Positions 4,792 through 13,313 of a stretch of 23,253 nt of DNA are shown here, in pieces. Made by a program: the position numbers and the translations under genes. The notes beneath the pieces were generated by a model. The model searched no databases. It saw only the letters and a list, made by a program, of their open reading frames with translations, and was not told where the DNA came from. The first letter of the stretch is position 1; every line of letters starts with the position of its first letter. This DNA comes from a bacterium UBP2_UBA2255 (lineage in GTDB: Bacteria > Edwardsbacteria > AC1 > EtOH8), in assembly GCA_002347565.1 (NCBI GenBank), contig DDXR01000046.1, positions 1 to 23,253 on the forward strand. The letters run 5' to 3'.

Positions 4792-5681
4792 CCATCAACG
4801 GGCTTTCCAAGACCTACCCCAACGGCGTCAAGGCCCTGGACGGCGTGTCGCTGACCATCTCCAGCGGCATGTTCGGCCTGCTGGGGCCCAATGGCGCCGG
4901 CAAGTCGACCCTGATGCGCACCATCGCCACCCTGCAGGACGCCGACCAGGGCGCGGCCGACCTTGACGGCCTCGACGTGCTCAAGCAGAAGAACGAGGTG
5001 CGCAAGCTGCTGGGCTACCTGCCCCAGGAGTTCGGGCTGGACCCCAAGGCGGTCTGCCAGGACCTGCTGGACCATTTCGCCGGCCTGAAGGGAATCCCGG
5101 CGGGGAAGGGGCGGACGGAGTCCGTCGAGGCCATGCTGCGCCAGACCAACCTCTGGGAGCACCGCCGCAAACGGCTGGGCGGGTTCTCCGGCGGCATGAA
5201 GCAGCGCTTCGGCATCGCCCAGGCGCTGCTGGGCGACCCCAGGCTGCTGATCGTAGACGAGCCCACCGCCGGGCTGGACCCCGAGGAGCGCCAGCGCTTC
5301 CACAACCTGCTGGCGGAGATCGGCCAGAACGTGGTGGTGATCCTCTCCACCCACATCGTCGACGACGTCTCCGACCTCTGCGGCAGCATGGCCATCATCC
5401 ACAAGGGCCGGGTGCTGCGCAGCGGCACGCCGCAGGGCGAGGTGGCCGCGCTGGCCGGCCGGATCTGGACCCGGGAGGTGGACAAGGCGGCGCTGCCCGC
5501 GCTGCGGGAGCGGCTGACCGTTATCTCCACCCGGCTCTACGGCGGCCGCACCATCGCCCGGGTGCACTGCGCGCAGGATCCCGGCGACGGCTTCGCTGCG
5601 GCGGCGCCCGACCTGGAGGACGTCTACTTCGCCACCATCCGCCTGGCCGACGCGGCCTTCACCGAAGGTAATAGCAAGTAG
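4782..5681 (+). CDS. ABC transporter ATP-binding protein (ABC-2 type)
   Basis: This is a 299-residue ATPase that would power the permease encoded next. From ATG 4782 the motifs are: Walker A GPNGAGKST (Lys41), Q-loop LPQEFG (Gln82), signature FSGGMKQRF (135-143), Walker B LLIVDEP (Glu160) and switch His191 in STH. The C-terminal extension with LEDVYF is typical of ABC-2 export ATPases. I chose 4782 because GGGAG lies seven bases upstream and homologues begin just before the strand containing KTYPNG. GTG 4740 and ATG 4776 are in-frame alternatives. It is transcribed divergently from the peptide array. The substrate is unknown; it lacks a C39 peptidase domain, so it is not itself a double-glycine peptide exporter. 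Confidence 0.93.
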   Translation: MQLTINGLSKTYPNGVKALDGVSLTISSGMFGLLGPNGAGKSTLMRTIATLQDADQGAADLDGLDVLKQKNEVRKLLGYLPQEFGLDPKAVCQDLLDHFAGLKGIPAGKGRTESVEAMLRQTNLWEHRRKRLGGFSGGMKQRFGIAQALLGDPRLLIVDEPTAGLDPEERQRFHNLLAEIGQNVVVILSTHIVDDVSDLCGSMAIIHKGRVLRSGTPQGEVAALAGRIWTREVDKAALPALRERLTVISTRLYGGRTIARVHCAQDPGDGFAAAAPDLEDVYFATIRLADAAFTEGNSK

Positions 5682-5685
5682 GATA

Positions 5686-5754
5686 TTAACCACAGAGAAC
5701 GCAGAGCCATTATTCTGCGCTGCCTTAAGGGGTCTTTGCGGCCTTTGCGGTTAA
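5686..5754. repeat. Imperfect inverted repeat of the CACAGAG / CTTTGCGG type
   Basis: TTAACCACAGAGAACGCAGAG at 5686-5706 (shown only in outline: TTAACCACAGAG, GCAGAG) is the approximate inverse of TCTTTGCGG...TTTGCGGTTAA at 5733-5754, with about three quarters of positions pairing. Elements of this wording recur between genes in many bacterial genomes (from memory). Here it fills the 78-base gap between the ATPase and permease genes and could fold in the mRNA. Confidence 0.5.
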
Positions 5755-5759
5755 AAAAT

Positions 5760-8700
5760 ATGTTCAAAGAAATTCTATATTACGAGCTGCGCTACCGCTT
5801 CCGCAAGCTGTCGACCTGGGTGTACTTCGGCGGCGTGTTCCTGGCGGCGGTGCTGGCCATCCTGGGGGCCGGCGGGGTCCTGGGCGGGGGCAACGTCACC
5901 ATCGGCGACTCCTCCGGCAAGGTGTTCCTCAACTCGCCGCTGACCATCTACGTGCTGGTGGCCTTCATGGCCTACTTCGGCATGCTGATCGTCTCGGCGG
6001 TGATGGCCGGCGGCATCGTCCGCGACTTCCAGCACGGGGCCCACCCCTTCTTCTTCACCAAGCCGGTCTCCAAGCTGGCCTACCTGGGCGGGCGGTTCCT
6101 GGGCTCCTTCGTGGTGCTGGTCCTGATCTTTTCGGCATCCGGGCTGGGCATCATGCTGGCCACCGCCCTGCCGGTGTTCGACCAGGGGCTGATCGGACCG
6201 TTCCGCCCGCTGTCGTACCTCTGGCCCTACCTGGTCAGCGTGGTCCCCAACCTCTTCATCATGGGCGCGGTCTTCTTCGGGCTGACCATCCTCATGCGCA
6301 AGCTGATGCCGGTCTATGTGGCCGCGGCCGTGTTCTTCCTGGGATACCTGATGGCCTCGAACATGATGGCCGTCATCGACAACCGCACCCTGGCCGCTTT
6401 GGCCGACCCGCTGGGCATGACCGCCGGCATGATCACCGCCTTCCGTTTCTGGACCATCGCCGAGAAGAACACGCGGCTGATGCCCATCGAAGGCCTGTTC
6501 CTGATGAACCGCGCCGTCTGGCTGTCGCTCTCGGCCGCCTTCCTGGCCCTCTCCTTCTGGCTGTTCCGCTTCTCCCAGTTCGCCCCGGGCGGCCGGTTCG
6601 GCCGTCCGGCGCCGGTGGAGGGGCCGCCAGAGGCCGGGGCGGTTCCTCCGGTCGAATCGCGCCAATTCGCCAGGTCCTTCTCCCGCTCCGACCGTCTGCG
6701 GATCCTGTTCGACGCCTCCTGGCGGGAGTTCCGGGCCGTGGCCGGCAACATCTACTTCGGGGTCATCCTGATCTTCGGAGTGCTGTTCGTCCTGGTGAAC
6801 GCCGGTAACATTAGCCGGATGTACGACACCGAGGTCTGGCCGGTGACCGCCATGTTGGCGGAGAACTTCCACGGCCTGTTCACCGTCTTCGTCATGATCA
6901 TCCTCACCTTCTTCTCCGGCGAGGCGGTGTGGCGGGAGCGCGACCGGGGCTCGGCCCAGATACTGGACGCCATGCCGGTGCCCGACTGGCTGACCCCCGC
7001 CTCGAAACTATTGGGCCTGTCGCTGGTGATGGTTCTGCTGATGGCGGTGCTGGCGGCAACCGGGATTCTCTACCAGGCCTTCTCCGGCTACTTCCGATTC
7101 CAGCCCGGTCTGTACTTGGCCGACCTCTTCGGCCTGCGCCTGCCCGACTTCCTGCTGCTGGTGGTGCTGACCGTCTTCGTCCATGTACTGGTGGACAACA
7201 AGTACCTGGGCCACTTCGTGATGATCGGCTACTACCTGGCCGGCTCCTTCATGTCGCAGTTCGGGCTGGAGCACAACCTCTACCAGTTCTCCTCGGACCC
7301 GGGCTACCGCTATTCGGACATGAACGGCTACGGCGGCTTCCTGCCGGGCTTCCTCTCCTTCAAGCTCTACTGGGCCTGCTTCGCCGTCCTGCTGGGACTT
7401 GCCGCCCATCTGTTCACTGTCCGGGGGGTGATGGCGTCGTTCAGGGAGAAACTGGCAGTAGCCCGCAGGCGGGCGACCCGGCCGGTTATCGTGACCTCCC
7501 TCGTTTCCGCTTCGTGCTTCATCGTCCTGGGCGGTTGGATCTACTGCAACACCAACCTCCTGAACAGCTATCGCAGCAGCAAGGAAAACGAGCGGCTGAA
7601 GGCCGAGTGCGAACGGATCTACAAGCGCTGGCAGGACCGGCCCCAGCCCAGGATCACGGCGGCCGATGTGAACGTCGAGCTGTATCCCTCCCGGCAGGCC
7701 GTGTCGCTGGCCGGCCGGTACCTGCTCAGGAACGCGCACGCGACGCCGATCGATACGCTGCTGCTGGCGATACCGAAGGAAGAACTGGAGATCAAACGGT
7801 TGGAACCGGACCGGCCGCACCGCATCGTGAACACCGACCGGACCCATGGTTTCCTCGTTTGCGCGCTCGACCAGCCGCTTGCGCCCGGCGATTCCATGGT
7901 GCTGCGATTCGACGTTTCCTGCGCCGTGCGCGGGTTCCGCAACAAGGGGCTGAACACCGACCTGGCGGCCAACGGCATGTTCATCAACAATAAGGACTAC
8001 CAGCCGTCGATCGGCTATCAGGAAGAGGCCGAGCTGCAAGAGGACAAGATCCGCAAGCGCAACGGGCTGGCGCCCAAGCCGCGGATGGCGCCGGTGGACG
8101 ATTCGCTGGCCCGGATGAACACCTACATCGGCAACGACGGCGACTGGGTCCGCTTCTCCTGCACCGTGGGCACCGACAGCGGCCAGACCGCGCTGGCCCC
8201 GGGATACCCGCAGCGGGAGTGGCACGACCAGGGCCGGCGCTACTTCCAGTACGCCATGGACTGCCCGATCCTCAACTTCTATTCCTTCCTGTCCGGACGG
8301 TGGGACGTCAAGCATGACGACTGGAACGGCGTCGCCATCGCGATTTATTATCACCGGGCGCATCCGTACAACGTCGACCGCATGATCGCGGCCGTCAAGC
8401 GGTCCTTGGAGTATTACACGGCGAACTTCGGCCCCTACCAGCACCGCCAGGTGCGGATCATCGAGTTCCCCCGCTACCAGTCGTTCGCCCAGTCGTTCCC
8501 CAACACCATCCCCTATTCCGAGGCGATCGGGTTCATCGCCAGGGTGGACGAACGGAAGCGCGACGAGGTCGACTACGTCACCTGGGTCACGGCCCACGAG
8601 GTGGCCCACCAGTGGTGGGCCCACCAGGTGATCGGCGGCAACGTCCAGGGCGCCACACTGCTGTCCGAGGTGCTGGCCCAGTATTCGTCGCTGCAGGTGC

Positions 8701-9422
8701 TGCGCGGCGTCTACGGCGAGGCGGCGCTGCGCAAGTACCGCCGCTACGAGCTGGACGAATACCTGGGGGGCCGGGCCAACGAGCGCAAGAAGGAGGTGCC
8801 GCTGGCCCTGGTGGAGAACCAGGGTTACCTCCACTACAACAAGGGTGCCATCGTGATGGAGGCCCTGCGGGAGTATGTGGGCGAGGCCAAGCTGAACGCC
8901 GCCCTCGCTGCTTTTGTGCGTGATTACAAGTTCCAGCGGCCGCCGTTCGTCAATTCGCCCGCCTTCATGCGTTACCTGCGTTCAGCCGTCCCCGACTCCC
9001 TGCAGTACCTGGTGTCGGACCTGTTCGAGGACATCGTCCTCTACGACAGCAAAGCACTTTCGGCCGAGATCGTGAAGCTGGGCGACGGCCGCTACCGCAC
9101 CACGGTGACGCTGGCCCTGCGCAAGCTGCGGGCCGACAGCCTGGGCGGCGAGACGCCCCTGCCGTTGCGGGACTACCTGCCGGTGGCGGCGCTGGGAAAG
9201 GGCGACAGCGTGCTGGCCCGGCGGATGGTGCTGGCCGACCGCGACACGGTCACCGTGGAGCTGGTCAGCGAGGGCGAACCGCTCAAGGCCGGCGTCGACC
9301 CGGAATACTACCTGATCGACAAGCGGCCGGAGGACAATCTCGCCAAGTGCGGCGGCGGCAAGCGGGCGGCGGAGAAGGAAGCCCCCTCGGGCGGCGTCAG
9401 GATCGGCATCGGGACGGATTGA
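5760..9422 (+). CDS. ABC-2 permease fused to an M1-family aminopeptidase domain
   Basis: This is a 1220-residue protein (from ATG 5760, MFKEILYYELRYRFRK). Residues 1-620 hold about twelve membrane segments in two halves, with ABC-2 features such as HPFFFTKPVSKLAYLGGRF and GEAVWRERDRGS. Residues about 640-1200 form an extracytoplasmic M1 peptidase-like domain. It has PNTIPYSEAIGF before the zinc site HEVAH (His946, Glu947, His950) and SEVLAQY supplying Glu970, 20 residues after the second His. Classic M1 enzymes have 19 and a GAMEN box, absent here. TTG 5736 is an alternative start with AAGGGG ahead; homologues favour MFKEI. It pairs with the upstream ATPase. Bacterial homologues are widespread but the cargo is unknown. 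A strong terminator follows. Confidence 0.9.
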   Translation: MFKEILYYELRYRFRKLSTWVYFGGVFLAAVLAILGAGGVLGGGNVTIGDSSGKVFLNSPLTIYVLVAFMAYFGMLIVSAVMAGGIVRDFQHGAHPFFFTKPVSKLAYLGGRFLGSFVVLVLIFSASGLGIMLATALPVFDQGLIGPFRPLSYLWPYLVSVVPNLFIMGAVFFGLTILMRKLMPVYVAAAVFFLGYLMASNMMAVIDNRTLAALADPLGMTAGMITAFRFWTIAEKNTRLMPIEGLFLMNRAVWLSLSAAFLALSFWLFRFSQFAPGGRFGRPAPVEGPPEAGAVPPVESRQFARSFSRSDRLRILFDASWREFRAVAGNIYFGVILIFGVLFVLVNAGNISRMYDTEVWPVTAMLAENFHGLFTVFVMIILTFFSGEAVWRERDRGSAQILDAMPVPDWLTPASKLLGLSLVMVLLMAVLAATGILYQAFSGYFRFQPGLYLADLFGLRLPDFLLLVVLTVFVHVLVDNKYLGHFVMIGYYLAGSFMSQFGLEHNLYQFSSDPGYRYSDMNGYGGFLPGFLSFKLYWACFAVLLGLAAHLFTVRGVMASFREKLAVARRRATRPVIVTSLVSASCFIVLGGWIYCNTNLLNSYRSSKENERLKAECERIYKRWQDRPQPRITAADVNVELYPSRQAVSLAGRYLLRNAHATPIDTLLLAIPKEELEIKRLEPDRPHRIVNTDRTHGFLVCALDQPLAPGDSMVLRFDVSCAVRGFRNKGLNTDLAANGMFINNKDYQPSIGYQEEAELQEDKIRKRNGLAPKPRMAPVDDSLARMNTYIGNDGDWVRFSCTVGTDSGQTALAPGYPQREWHDQGRRYFQYAMDCPILNFYSFLSGRWDVKHDDWNGVAIAIYYHRAHPYNVDRMIAAVKRSLEYYTANFGPYQHRQVRIIEFPRYQSFAQSFPNTIPYSEAIGFIARVDERKRDEVDYVTWVTAHEVAHQWWAHQVIGGNVQGATLLSEVLAQYSSLQVLRGVYGEAALRKYRRYELDEYLGGRANERKKEVPLALVENQGYLHYNKGAIVMEALREYVGEAKLNAALAAFVRDYKFQRPPFVNSPAFMRYLRSAVPDSLQYLVSDLFEDIVLYDSKALSAEIVKLGDGRYRTTVTLALRKLRADSLGGETPLPLRDYLPVAALGKGDSVLARRMVLADRDTVTVELVSEGEPLKAGVDPEYYLIDKRPEDNLAKCGGGKRAAEKEAPSGGVRIGIGTD

Positions 9423-9439
9423 CGCACCGCGTCACCGGG

Positions 9440-9469
9440 AAAACCCCATGGCGGACCATGGGGTTTTTT
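9440..9469 (+). terminator. Rho-independent terminator after the ABC/M1 gene
   Basis: AAACCCCATGG, loop CGGA, CCATGGGGTTT followed by three more T. This is a perfect eleven-pair stem that starts about 18 bases after the stop codon. Confidence 0.92.
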
Positions 9470-9482
9470 CATAAATAATGTG

Positions 9483-9511
9483 TTGTCTTTTACCCTGGCA
9501 GACGGTATAAT
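9483..9511 (+). promoter_or_regulatory. Sigma-70-like promoter of the dUTPase gene, leaderless
   Basis: TTGTCT (9483-9488), 17 bases, TATAAT (9506-9511). The ATG is at 9518, only seven bases after the -10 box, so transcription should begin at or next to the start codon. No ribosome site precedes the ATG, in keeping with a leaderless message. Confidence 0.65.
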
Positions 9512-9517
9512 CCGACA

Positions 9518-10033
<516 letters not shown>

Positions 10034-10034
10034 C

Positions 10035-11366
10035 ATGCCGGCCAAGCCGTCCGGGCACTTCGCCTCGGCACTGGCCGAGCCCAAATTCGCGCTGTTCGCC
10101 GCCGGCCAGTTCATCTCGCAGTTCGGCGACTACCTGGCCCAGATCGCGCTGATCGCCGCGGTGGGCGCGCTCACCACGCGCGCCCCCCTGGCCTACTCGC
10201 AGATCACCGTGGCCATCGCCCTGCCCGCCCTGCTGTTCGGCCCGATCATCGGCGTGGTGGTCGACCGCCGTTCCAAGCGCGGCCTGCTGATGAGGGTCGA
10301 CGCCCTGCGGGCGCTGGTGATCCTGTCGATCCCGCTGTCGATCAAGCTCGCCGGCTCGGTGCTGGTGCTGTTCCCGCTGGTGTTCGCCAATTACCTGCTG
10401 ACGCTGTTCGCCAACGCCGCCCGCGCATCGCTGATCCCGCACCTGGTGCCCCAGGGCAAGATCTTCGCGGCCAACTCGGTGATGGACTTCGTCAACAAGC
10501 TGGCCGGTGTGCTGGGGTTCGTGGGCGGCGGCCTGCTGGTGTCCGGACCATTCTGGCGGCGGCTGTCGATCGAGCCGTGGGAGGCTGGTTTCTATCTGGA
10601 CAGCTTGACCTTCGCCGCTTCGGTGCTGGCGCTGCTGCTGCTGCGGGTGGAGGAGCGCCTGCCGGAGCGGCCGAGGGGGGAATCGGTGGGCGAGATGTGG
10701 CGGCGGCGGCTGAACAACTTCCGCGACGACCTGCGCGAGCTCTGGCACGTCGCCAGGGCGGACGCCAAGGTGCGGTTCGTGATGTCCTCGCTGCTGCTGG
10801 TGTCCATCTTCGGCGGCACCATCTACCCGCTGGTGGTGGTGATCGTGCAGAAGGCCATCCGTCACGGCGCGGGCGCCGGCACCGGCGGCGTGGGGCTGCT
10901 GGGCGGGATGCTGGGCGCGGGCATGATGCTGGGGTCGCTTTCGATCGGGTTCCTGGGGCACCACCTGTCGCGCCGCCGCATCATCGTGTTCGGCCTGTCG
11001 GGCCTGAGCCTGGCCATGGTGATATTCTCGCGTTGCGGCCATTTCTGGCAGCTGCTCCCGGTGACCCTGGCCGCCGGACTGTTCCTGGCGCCGGTGATGG
11101 TCGCCCAGAACACGCTGCTCCACGAGGCCGTGCCCAGGGCCCTCTGGGGCCGCGCCTTTTCCTGGAAGGACATCGTGCTGGACGCCGGTTTCATGGCCAG
11201 CGCGCTGCTGTTCGGCCTGATGGCCCAGGTCGTGCTGCCGGCGCTCGGCACGGTCGACCATGAGAAGGTGACCCTGCTCTGGGCGGGCGCGCTGCTGGCG
11301 GTGCTGAGCATCGCGTTGGGATTAGTGGTCATGCGCCGCTGGAGCAACACAACGGCAGCGCTTTGA
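10035..11366 (+). CDS. Major facilitator superfamily exporter (DHA3/MFS_3-like)
   Basis: This is a 443-residue inner-membrane protein with about twelve hydrophobic helices in two halves and a polar central loop near residues 205-240. The opening FALFAAGQFISQFGDYLAQIAL and the loop GVVVDRRSKRGLLMRVDALRA carry the charged MFS motif between helices 2 and 3. Together with NAARASLIPHLVP, these are typical of the proton-antiport drug/siderophore exporter branch. The substrate cannot be read from sequence. It starts one base after the dut stop, hence the same transcript. It is followed directly by an AT-rich broken lipoprotein gene. Confidence 0.88.
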   Translation: MPAKPSGHFASALAEPKFALFAAGQFISQFGDYLAQIALIAAVGALTTRAPLAYSQITVAIALPALLFGPIIGVVVDRRSKRGLLMRVDALRALVILSIPLSIKLAGSVLVLFPLVFANYLLTLFANAARASLIPHLVPQGKIFAANSVMDFVNKLAGVLGFVGGGLLVSGPFWRRLSIEPWEAGFYLDSLTFAASVLALLLLRVEERLPERPRGESVGEMWRRRLNNFRDDLRELWHVARADAKVRFVMSSLLLVSIFGGTIYPLVVVIVQKAIRHGAGAGTGGVGLLGGMLGAGMMLGSLSIGFLGHHLSRRRIIVFGLSGLSLAMVIFSRCGHFWQLLPVTLAAGLFLAPVMVAQNTLLHEAVPRALWGRAFSWKDIVLDAGFMASALLFGLMAQVVLPALGTVDHEKVTLLWAGALLAVLSIALGLVVMRRWSNTTAAL

Positions 11367-11378
11367 TTGAGGTTCAAA

Positions 11379-11943
11379 GTGAAGTATCTTCCTTTTATTG
11401 CATTAGCCATTCTTTCTTGCGGCAATTCGCAAACCCCGGCATCACAGGAACCATCGGTAAAACGACCATATCGCCCGCAACTTTTTTCAAAGCAGACAAA
11501 GAACTCAACGATACAACCAACCTGTTGTTAATAAAATACATTCCTTTTGAAATATCTCACAAAGACCTTGTTACACAATTCCCGCAGTTATCCCTGGAAA
11601 AAGCGACTGTGCTCGATTCTATCCAATATAAAACGGATGCTCGTTATGTTATACAGTCAAGAATATGGAATCATCCTGTTCATCTATCATTCTATTTCGT
11701 AAACAATGCCCTTGTAAACTATTCCATTGTTTTTGATAGTCTATCGGCAAGCCAATCAAAGACAATGTACAAGCGATTGTGCACTTTTACACTGCGCATT
11801 ACGGTCAGTTTCGTGATCTCATCGATGAAGGCGATAGTTATTGGGTCGATTGGCATAATAACCTGTATTTTCGCTTCCATATTGGTTATCATCCAGGTCA
11901 GCGATTAGTTTATATTACTTTCTCGCGTGCATACACTGGCTAA
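11379..11943 (+). pseudogene. Lipoprotein gene broken by two single-base deletions
   Basis: Three frames each hold part of one protein. GTG 11379 (GAGG ahead) gives a lipoprotein signal, MKYLPFIALAILSCGNSQTP. At the T6 run 11482-11487 the frame must gain one base to continue FFKADKELNDTTNLLLIKYI, and so on through SRIWNHPVHLSFYFVNNALV. At the AAA of 11758-11760 one more base is needed to continue KDNVQAIVHFYTAHYGQF to a TAA at 11941. The repaired product has about 188 residues, with the lipobox Cys at 14. The gene is AT-rich, unlike its neighbours, so probably transferred. Either a decaying gene or two homopolymer sequencing errors. Family unknown. An open frame 11363-11908 shows only the middle third correctly. 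Confidence 0.75.
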
Positions 11944-11946
11944 TAC

Positions 11947-11961
11947 TACTGTATAATGATC
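11947..11961 (+). promoter_or_regulatory. -10 element candidate ahead of the DUF58 gene
   Basis: The sequence TACTGTATAATGATC contains TATAAT at 11952-11957, about 20 bases before the ATG at 11978. The -35 region is weak (TGCATA with 18 bases). The same 15 bases occur at 4482-4496. There is no clear ribosome site before the gene. Confidence 0.4.
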
Positions 11962-11977
11962 GCTGGACAGTACTAGC

Positions 11978-12871
11978 ATGCCCGTCCCGCAATCGCTCTC
12001 TCCCGAGCTGCTCGCGCGCGTCAAGCGCCTGGACCTCAAGGCCAGGCTGGTGGTGGAGGGGTTCCTCACCGGCCTTCACCGCAGCCCGTACCACGGGTTC
12101 TCGGTGGAGTTCGCGGCGTACCGGCCCTACATGCCGGGAGACGAGCCCAAGCGGCTGGACTGGAAGGCGCTCGCCAGGTCGGACCGTTACTATGTCAAGG
12201 AGTTCGAGGAGGAGACCAATCTCAAGGCCTACCTCCTGCTCGACACCTCGGCCTCGATGGGCTACCGCGGCTCCGGCACCTCCGGCAAGTTGGAGTACGG
12301 CTCGTGCCTGGCCGCTGCGTTGGCCTACCTCCTGCTGACCCAGCACGACGCCGTCGGCCTGGCGCTGTTCGACGACCGCATCAGGCAGTACCTGCCGCCG
12401 CGGTCGCGCCGCTCCCACCTGGGCTTGCTGTTGGGCGCGTTGGAGCGGGCCGGGCCCGGCGGGGTCACCCGGTTCGAGGGCGTCTTCGGCGAGCTGGCGG
12501 CCCGCATCCGGCGGCGCGGCCTGATCGTGCTGATCTCCGACCTGTGGGACGACTGGCCGGCCGTGGTGTCATCACTCCAGCATTTCCGCCACCTCAAGCA
12601 CGAGGTGCTGGTGTTCCATCTGCTGGACCGGGACGAGGTCGATTTTCCGTTCCGCGAGGGGGCGTCCTTCCGCGACCTGGAAACCGGCCGGACCGTCCAG
12701 GCAGGGCCGGAGGCCGGGGCCGGGCGCTACCGGAAGCGGGTTCGCGAGTGGCGAGGCACGCTGGCCCGCGAGTGCCGCCGGCACTTGATCGACTACGTCC
12801 CGGTCGACACCGCAACCCCGTTCGACCAGGCCCTGCTGCGCTACCTCCACAAGCGCCAGCGGCTGGGTTGA
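11978..12871 (+). CDS. DUF58 protein with von Willebrand A-type domain
   Basis: This is a 297-residue cytoplasmic protein without membrane segments. It carries the DUF58 signature GFSVEFAAYRPYMPGDEPKR followed by LDWKALARSDRYYVKEFEEE (residues 40-79). Next comes the metal-ion adhesion motif DTSAS (89-93) of a vWA fold and the strand LIVLISDLWD. DUF58 proteins usually sit beside a MoxR ATPase and BatA/BatB-type proteins and are thought to act in complex assembly or envelope maintenance. Here no MoxR gene is adjacent, so this copy is an orphan in view. ATG 11978 is used because the conserved region starts soon after and a -10 box lies just upstream. Confidence 0.9.
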   Translation: MPVPQSLSPELLARVKRLDLKARLVVEGFLTGLHRSPYHGFSVEFAAYRPYMPGDEPKRLDWKALARSDRYYVKEFEEETNLKAYLLLDTSASMGYRGSGTSGKLEYGSCLAAALAYLLLTQHDAVGLALFDDRIRQYLPPRSRRSHLGLLLGALERAGPGGVTRFEGVFGELAARIRRRGLIVLISDLWDDWPAVVSSLQHFRHLKHEVLVFHLLDRDEVDFPFREGASFRDLETGRTVQAGPEAGAGRYRKRVREWRGTLARECRRHLIDYVPVDTATPFDQALLRYLHKRQRLG

Positions 12872-12904
12872 GCCGGGCGTCCCACGCAATCGGGAGGGTC
12901 GGGC

Positions 12905-13303
12905 ATGAAGGAAAGCAGGCTGGTGGTCCGCTACCTCGATGGCCGCGTCGTCAAGGGCCACACCCTGGACTTCTCCGCCACCAAGGACAGTTTTCACATC
13001 GCGCCCCTGGGCGGAGGCGCGCCGGTGGAGGTGCGCCTGCCGCAGGTCAAGGCCGTGTTCTTCGTCAAGGACTTCGCCGGATGCAGCGAGTGCGACGAGC
13101 GGCGCGAATACGACCCCGGGCAGAGGATCCTGGGCCGGAAGCTGCGGGTGACCTTCTCCGACGGCGAGGTGCTGGCGGGCGTGGCCGAGGTCTACATGCC
13201 GAACCGCAAGGGATTCGTCCTGTTCCCGGCGGACAAGAATTCAAACGCCGACAAGGTGTTCGTGGTCAACGCTGCGGTCAGGGAAGTCACGTTCATCAAC
13301 TGA
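12905..13303 (+). CDS. Small conserved protein of unknown function (DUF6982-like)
   Basis: This 132-residue soluble protein is probably all-beta, with an N-terminal VVRYLDGRVVKGHTLDFSAT, then VKAVFFVKDFAGC, then LRVTFSDGEVLAGVAEVYMP and NRKGFVLFPADKNSNADKVF. The pattern of two repeated strand-DG-strand units recalls a domain often annotated DUF6982. That assignment is from memory and unverified. It has two Cys close together (CSEC). GGGAGGG precedes the ATG. It lies 33 bases after the DUF58 gene and ends ten bases before the kinase gene, so it may belong to either unit. Function unknown. Confidence 0.8.
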   Translation: MKESRLVVRYLDGRVVKGHTLDFSATKDSFHIAPLGGGAPVEVRLPQVKAVFFVKDFAGCSECDERREYDPGQRILGRKLRVTFSDGEVLAGVAEVYMPNRKGFVLFPADKNSNADKVFVVNAAVREVTFIN

Positions 13304-13313
13304 TGTGACGCGG

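Noticed and set aside
7008..8834. Long minus-strand open frame of about 600 codons opposite the ABC/M1 gene
   Set aside because: It is antisense to a gene with clear permease and zinc-peptidase motifs. Composition is His/Gln/Val/Gly-rich, typical of shadow frames in GC-rich DNA.
11363..11908. Taking the 181-codon frame as an intact gene
   Set aside because: Its first and last parts are out of frame with the lipoprotein signal and the C-terminal region; only the middle is genuine protein sequence.
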